Source: Fumia sp045615345
Lineage (GTDB): Bacteria; Bacillota; Clostridia; Oscillospirales; Ruminococcaceae
Assembly: GCA_045615345.1 (NCBI GenBank)
Contig: JAZLER010000033.1
Coordinates: 33,350-97,349, forward strand
Length of the DNA stretch: 64,000 nucleotides
Direction of reading: 5' to 3'
Part shown: piece by piece, positions 61,143 through 64,000 of the stretch
How the letters are laid out: each line of letters opens with the position of its first letter
Numbering within the stretch: the stretch's first letter is position 1
Notes under the pieces: generated by a model
Databases searched by the model: none
The model's input: only the letters and a program-made list of their open reading frames with translations
Told to the model about the DNA's origin: nothing
Position numbers and translations under genes: made by a program

Positions 61143-61973
61143 GTGCCAAATTTTATTAACGGAATTTATGAAAATCACCAAAATGTCAATCCGGTACTTG
61201 CAGTTTACCAGTGCGGTTGGCAAAAATCAGGGCCTAATCATTCGTCAGGTCCCGGTATCTGGTACCATTATTCTCTGCACTATGTGGTCAAGGGCAAAGG
61301 GCTTTTTATCCATGACGGCAAAGAATATGAAGTAAAAGCAGGTCAGTGTTTCGTGATACATCCTAACAAAACTGCTTTTTACAAGGCTGACGATGAAGAC
61401 CCGTGGGAATACCGCTGGGTGAATTTCGCAGGAACTGAAGCGAGAAAACTTCTCGAAAAATCGGGAATTACCGACAAATGCCCCGTAACAAAATGCTCGA
61501 ATGGTGAAGAAATCGAAAGATACCTCGACCTTTTGTACAGTATGTCAAACGAGGTCGGCAACAAAGAATACGCTATGACGGGATATCTTTACCTCGTTTT
61601 CGCGTATCTTGTCAAGGAAACAAGTACATGGGGCAAGCCTGCACAGGTTTATCTCGAAAACGCCGTTGAGTATATTGACGACCACTGTTGCTATAAAATC
61701 TCGGTTGAGGATGTCGCAAACAATGTCGGCATTGAGCGTTCATACCTTTACAGGATTTTCAAACGCGAAATGGGTTGCTCTGTTTCTGAGTATATTCAGC
61801 TCCGAAAGCTTGAGAATGCAAAGACCCTGCTTTTAAACACTAATATGTCCACTGCAGAAATTGCAAACTCGTTGAGTTTCGACTCCCCATCCCACTTCTC
61901 AAAATCCTTTAAAAACAATTTAGGCCTCAGCCCATCGGAATACAGAAAAGAGAATAAACGACTTAACAATTAA
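61143..61973 (+). CDS. AraC-family transcriptional regulator
   Basis: This 276-residue protein has an N-terminal AraC-binding cupin (YHYSLHYVVKGKGLFIHDGKEYEVKAG pattern, split over about 38-72) and a C-terminal double HTH (VEDVANNVGIERSYLYRIFKRE and TAEIANSLSFDSPSHFSKSFKN). The GTG at 61143 was chosen because TGAGGTGG overlaps the earlier GTG at 61134. It is divergent from the Gfo/Idh gene and is its likely regulator. Its stop codon touches element B. Confidence 0.9.
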   Translation: MPNFINGIYENHQNVNPVLAVYQCGWQKSGPNHSSGPGIWYHYSLHYVVKGKGLFIHDGKEYEVKAGQCFVIHPNKTAFYKADDEDPWEYRWVNFAGTEARKLLEKSGITDKCPVTKCSNGEEIERYLDLLYSMSNEVGNKEYAMTGYLYLVFAYLVKETSTWGKPAQVYLENAVEYIDDHCCYKISVEDVANNVGIERSYLYRIFKREMGCSVSEYIQLRKLENAKTLLLNTNMSTAEIANSLSFDSPSHFSKSFKNNLGLSPSEYRKENKRLNN

Positions 61974-62280
61974 AAGGTTCGGGAAACGGCGCCTTCATTT
62001 AGGGAGAATTCGCCCCAATCATTACTTGTTTTGCGAACTAATATGTTAAAAGCCTATGGTATGCGTCAGCATTACCATAGGCTTTTGCCTTTTATTTCAT
62101 CAAAAAAGTTAATGATTTGGGTGTTTTACAGTTTTGTAACGAATATATTTGCTTTGTATTGAAGTAGCAAAAACGCAGTAATACTTGATGTATTATAAGG
62201 TTTTGCTGCAATAATACGGAGCAAATATTCGTGAAAAACCGATTTCTCTCTAACTGAAGACGCCGAAACCCGAACCTTTT
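61972..62280. repeat. Non-coding element B: 41-bp terminal inverted repeats around a palindromic core
   Basis: 309 bp between the stop codons of two convergent genes. The left end (61972-62012) and right end (62240-62280) are inverted copies over about 41 bp with about eight mismatches; both begin AAAAGGTTCGGG. Inside is a large imperfect palindrome (about 62138-62233) with AATACTTGATGTATT (62180-62194) in its middle, the reverse complement of the core motif in element A. Confidence 0.7.
62048..62095. terminator. Strong hairpin inside element B, probable terminator
   Basis: A 14-bp perfect stem (62048-62061 with 62073-62086), extended by 3 bp after a bulge, followed by T-rich sequence. It may end the AraC gene and also be part of the element. 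Confidence 0.7.
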
Positions 62281-62675
62281 TACAATGTATCTTCTGTGTT
62301 CTTATAAACCACAAATTTGCAGAAAAGAAATTCTAAGATAAAATTTGAAAGCATTGTAACTGCTAAAACTATATACTCGTTTACACTGTTCCCCTCGGCA
62401 ATATGACCAAGATATGTGGAAAGGGGCGTAAAGATAAGATAAAACCCGAAAACCTTTGCCATTGCCACAGGCACATTCGCCGCAGATTTGAAGGTATATT
62501 TTCTGTTAAAAGTAAAGTTCCACAGAACCGACAAAATCAAAGCAATAAGATATGCAGGCCAGTATTTCATCTTAAAAACTTCGTTTAAAAGCGTGAAAGA
62601 TGCTACCTGAATAACCCCTGCCGAAATCGAAAACAGGGTGAATTTTATCATCTGAATAAGCGATTTATTTTCCAC
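62280..62675 (-). CDS. GtrA-family membrane protein
   Basis: This 131-residue protein has four hydrophobic helices. QMIKFTLFSISAGVIQVASF is the typical GtrA start, and NFTFNRKYTFK is the conserved loop. The family is involved in moving lipid-linked sugars for polysaccharide decoration. The start is GTG at 62675 with AAGAGTGAT upstream. It lies 12 bp after mscL and is probably co-transcribed. Its stop codon meets element B. Confidence 0.85.
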   Translation of the reverse strand: MENKSLIQMIKFTLFSISAGVIQVASFTLLNEVFKMKYWPAYLIALILSVLWNFTFNRKYTFKSAANVPVAMAKVFGFYLIFTPLSTYLGHIAEGNSVNEYIVLAVTMLSNFILEFLFCKFVVYKNTEDTL

Positions 62676-62687
62676 AATATCACTCTT

Positions 62688-63116
62688 TTACTGTTTTTCT
62701 TTGAGCAAGTCGCGGATTTCGGTTAAAAGCTCTGCTTCTGTGGGAGCAGGAGGTGCTTCTTCTGCAGGTGCCGGCTCTTCTTTTTTGCGGAGCTTGTCCC
62801 CTGCTTTTGTAATCATACGGATTGTAAAGAAGATAGAAAAAGCAATAATTAAAAAGTCTACAATATTCTGAATAAAGTTGCCGTACATAATTGCAACTTC
62901 GGGTTTAATAACAGCATCATTTTCCATAACAGCAGGACTTAAAACCCATTTGAGTGTCTTGAAGTCCATACCGGCTGTCAAAAATCCAAAGAAAGGCATA
63001 ATAACATCGTTTACTAAAGATGTAACGATTTTGCCGAATGCACCGCCGACAATAACACCGTCTGCCATATCGATAACATTTCCTTTAAGTGCGAACGCTT
63101 TAAAATCTTTCCACAT
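62688..63116 (-). CDS. mscL: Large-conductance mechanosensitive channel
   Basis: This 142-residue channel has the MscL start FKAFALKGNVIDMADGVIVGGAFGKIV (helix TM1 with the Gly-rich gate), VNDVIMPFFGFL, a second helix (FIQNIVDFLIIAFSIFF) and a charged cytoplasmic tail ending in a helix with LLTEIRDLL. It releases solutes on osmotic downshock. ATG 63116 follows AAAGGAGT; the frame upstream to 63155 is unlikely to be translated. Confidence 0.95.
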   Translation of the reverse strand: MWKDFKAFALKGNVIDMADGVIVGGAFGKIVTSLVNDVIMPFFGFLTAGMDFKTLKWVLSPAVMENDAVIKPEVAIMYGNFIQNIVDFLIIAFSIFFTIRMITKAGDKLRKKEEPAPAEEAPPAPTEAELLTEIRDLLKEKQ

Positions 63117-63220
63117 AACTAAAACTCCTTTATGTTTGATATTATCATTATACATTCCTTCGACAAAACTTGCAAGAGGTTTTTGAAAATAACAGGCATT
63201 TCGATTGCGATATTATTTTA

Positions 63221-63249
63221 TTGACTTTTTCGGTTTAATAGAGTAAAAT
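63221..63249 (+). promoter_or_regulatory. Promoter of the secreted-protein gene
   Basis: TTGACT (63221-63226) and TAAAAT (63244-63249) are 17 bp apart, followed by a perfect AGGAGG ribosome site at 63275-63280. Confidence 0.8.
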
Positions 63250-63288
63250 GGAAGATAAGAAAAAATATATTTTCAGGAGGAGAACAAA

Positions 63289-64000
63289 ATGAAAAAAATC
63301 TTAAGTTTAGCCTTAGCACTCATTATGGTAATGGGCCTGTTTAATGGCGTTACTGTAAGTGCGGCACCCTTGACTGAGTACAAAAACCTGGCATCGGGAT
63401 GTGACTACATCATTTCGGACACACCCCAGTATGGTGACTCAGGCGGAGAACTCACCGACGGTAATGTCGGCGTGGTAAACTTCTATGACTCCAAATGGGT
63501 AGGATGGTCCGGCGTAAAAGGCAGAAATGCCAATGTCGTTATTGACCTTGGCGCTAAGAGAGAGTTCGACAAAGTTTCCATTACAGCCTTGAACTCTATT
63601 AGTTTCGGTGGTATTTCTTATCCTTCCGGGAAACTCATTGTTTCCTATTCTGACAACGAGGAAGGACCTTTTACCGAGTTTTCAAGAGAAGCTTATCCTG
63701 AAGATGCTCCTGCTAACAGTGTGTACGCACTCGACATTACAGGTAGTGCAGCTGAAGGTAGATATGTAAAGGTTGAATTTGAGGCAAGTGGCTGGGTTTT
63801 CCTCTGTGAAATAGAAGTATATGGTAACTATACCATTGAACCTGAAATGCCGGTTATCAATACTGACCTCACTGTTTTGAAAGAAGTTAACGAAGGTAAT
63901 TCCTTTACACTTTCTGTTAATGCATCAAAAACAGATGACGGTGTTCTTTCCTACCAGTGGTATAAAGATGGTGAAAAAACAGGTACAAACAGTAACAGAT
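63289..64000 (+). CDS. Secreted protein with discoidin-like and Ig-like domains (3' end outside window)
   Basis: The frame is open from ATG 63289 to the window end (237 codons). It has a signal peptide: MKKI, then a hydrophobic stretch LSLALALIMVMGLFN and a cut site after VSA-A. Residues about 30-180 look like a discoidin/F5-8 type C carbohydrate-binding domain (ELTDG, WVGWS, VVIDLG, GRYVKVEF, FLCEIEVYG). From about 195 an Ig-like domain begins (FTLSVNAS, LSYQWYKDG). This layout is common in large surface proteins or glycosidases of gut Clostridia. The catalytic part, if any, is not visible. Confidence 0.8.
   Translation, partial: MKKILSLALALIMVMGLFNGVTVSAAPLTEYKNLASGCDYIISDTPQYGDSGGELTDGNVGVVNFYDSKWVGWSGVKGRNANVVIDLGAKREFDKVSITALNSISFGGISYPSGKLIVSYSDNEEGPFTEFSREAYPEDAPANSVYALDITGSAAEGRYVKVEFEASGWVFLCEIEVYGNYTIEPEMPVINTDLTVLKEVNEGNSFTLSVNASKTDDGVLSYQWYKDGEKTGTNSNR

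Noticed and set aside
1..64000. CRISPR array, prophage or integrated plasmid
   Set aside because: No regularly spaced direct repeats of CRISPR type, no phage structural genes, integrase or replication genes were seen.

Overview
The window looks like chromosome from a low-GC, Gram-positive, spore-forming anaerobe of the class Clostridia, probably a gut member near Oscillospirales or Lachnospirales. The support is strong AGGAGG-type ribosome sites, sigma-A promoters of the TTGACA-17-TATAAT type, sporulation genes (spoVAC, cwlD), rubrerythrin, a sodium-pump decarboxylase pair and many AraC-type sugar regulators. The genus cannot be named from sequence alone. No phage, plasmid, CRISPR array or complete insertion sequence was seen.

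Region 1 (1-30 kb) is accessory carbohydrate metabolism. After the tail of an unknown protein and a sialidase-like BNR protein comes a tight twelve-gene minus-strand operon (15057 down to 1736). In transcription order it encodes a FucI-family isomerase, a GlcD-like FAD oxidase, a GlcF-like Fe-S protein, a class II aldolase, a PfkB kinase, IolB, a NagB-like protein, NagA, an FGGY kinase, a fused EtfB-EtfA flavoprotein, an N-acylglucosamine 2-epimerase and a second NagB-like protein. A divergent AraC regulator sits at its head. The set combines amino-sugar, inositol-like and fucose-like steps with an ETF-linked dehydrogenase and contains no transporter. It matches no textbook pathway known to me and is the best candidate here for an undescribed catabolic system. 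Two more AraC regulators accompany glycosidase-like genes (16-21 kb). They are followed by PHP and metallophosphoesterase genes, D-serine dehydratase, a RAYT transposase gene that carries REP-like palindromes, a DeoR-controlled sugar dehydrogenase/epimerase pair with clear operators, a HEPN-like protein and a GH39 enzyme lying among spoVAC remnants.

Region 2 (30-57 kb) is mostly housekeeping: rubrerythrin; a complete arginine operon argGHCJBDF; glmM, tspO, pfkA and a phosphoglucomutase; oadB/oadG; an FkbM methyltransferase; lrgAB; radA-cwlD; a U32 protein; mltG; and a run ending in tmk and a ThyX-like protein. A tRNA-Thr(GGT) follows.

Region 3 (57-64 kb) holds a Na/Pi cotransporter, two small coupled ORFs inside and next to a long inverted repeat, a Gfo/Idh/MocA oxidoreductase with a divergent AraC regulator, gtrA, mscL and the start of a secreted discoidin/Ig-like protein. 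Two non-coding elements of about 280-310 bp with terminal inverted repeats and a shared palindromic core lie here.

All functions are assigned by reading motifs from memory. No database or structure search was run.
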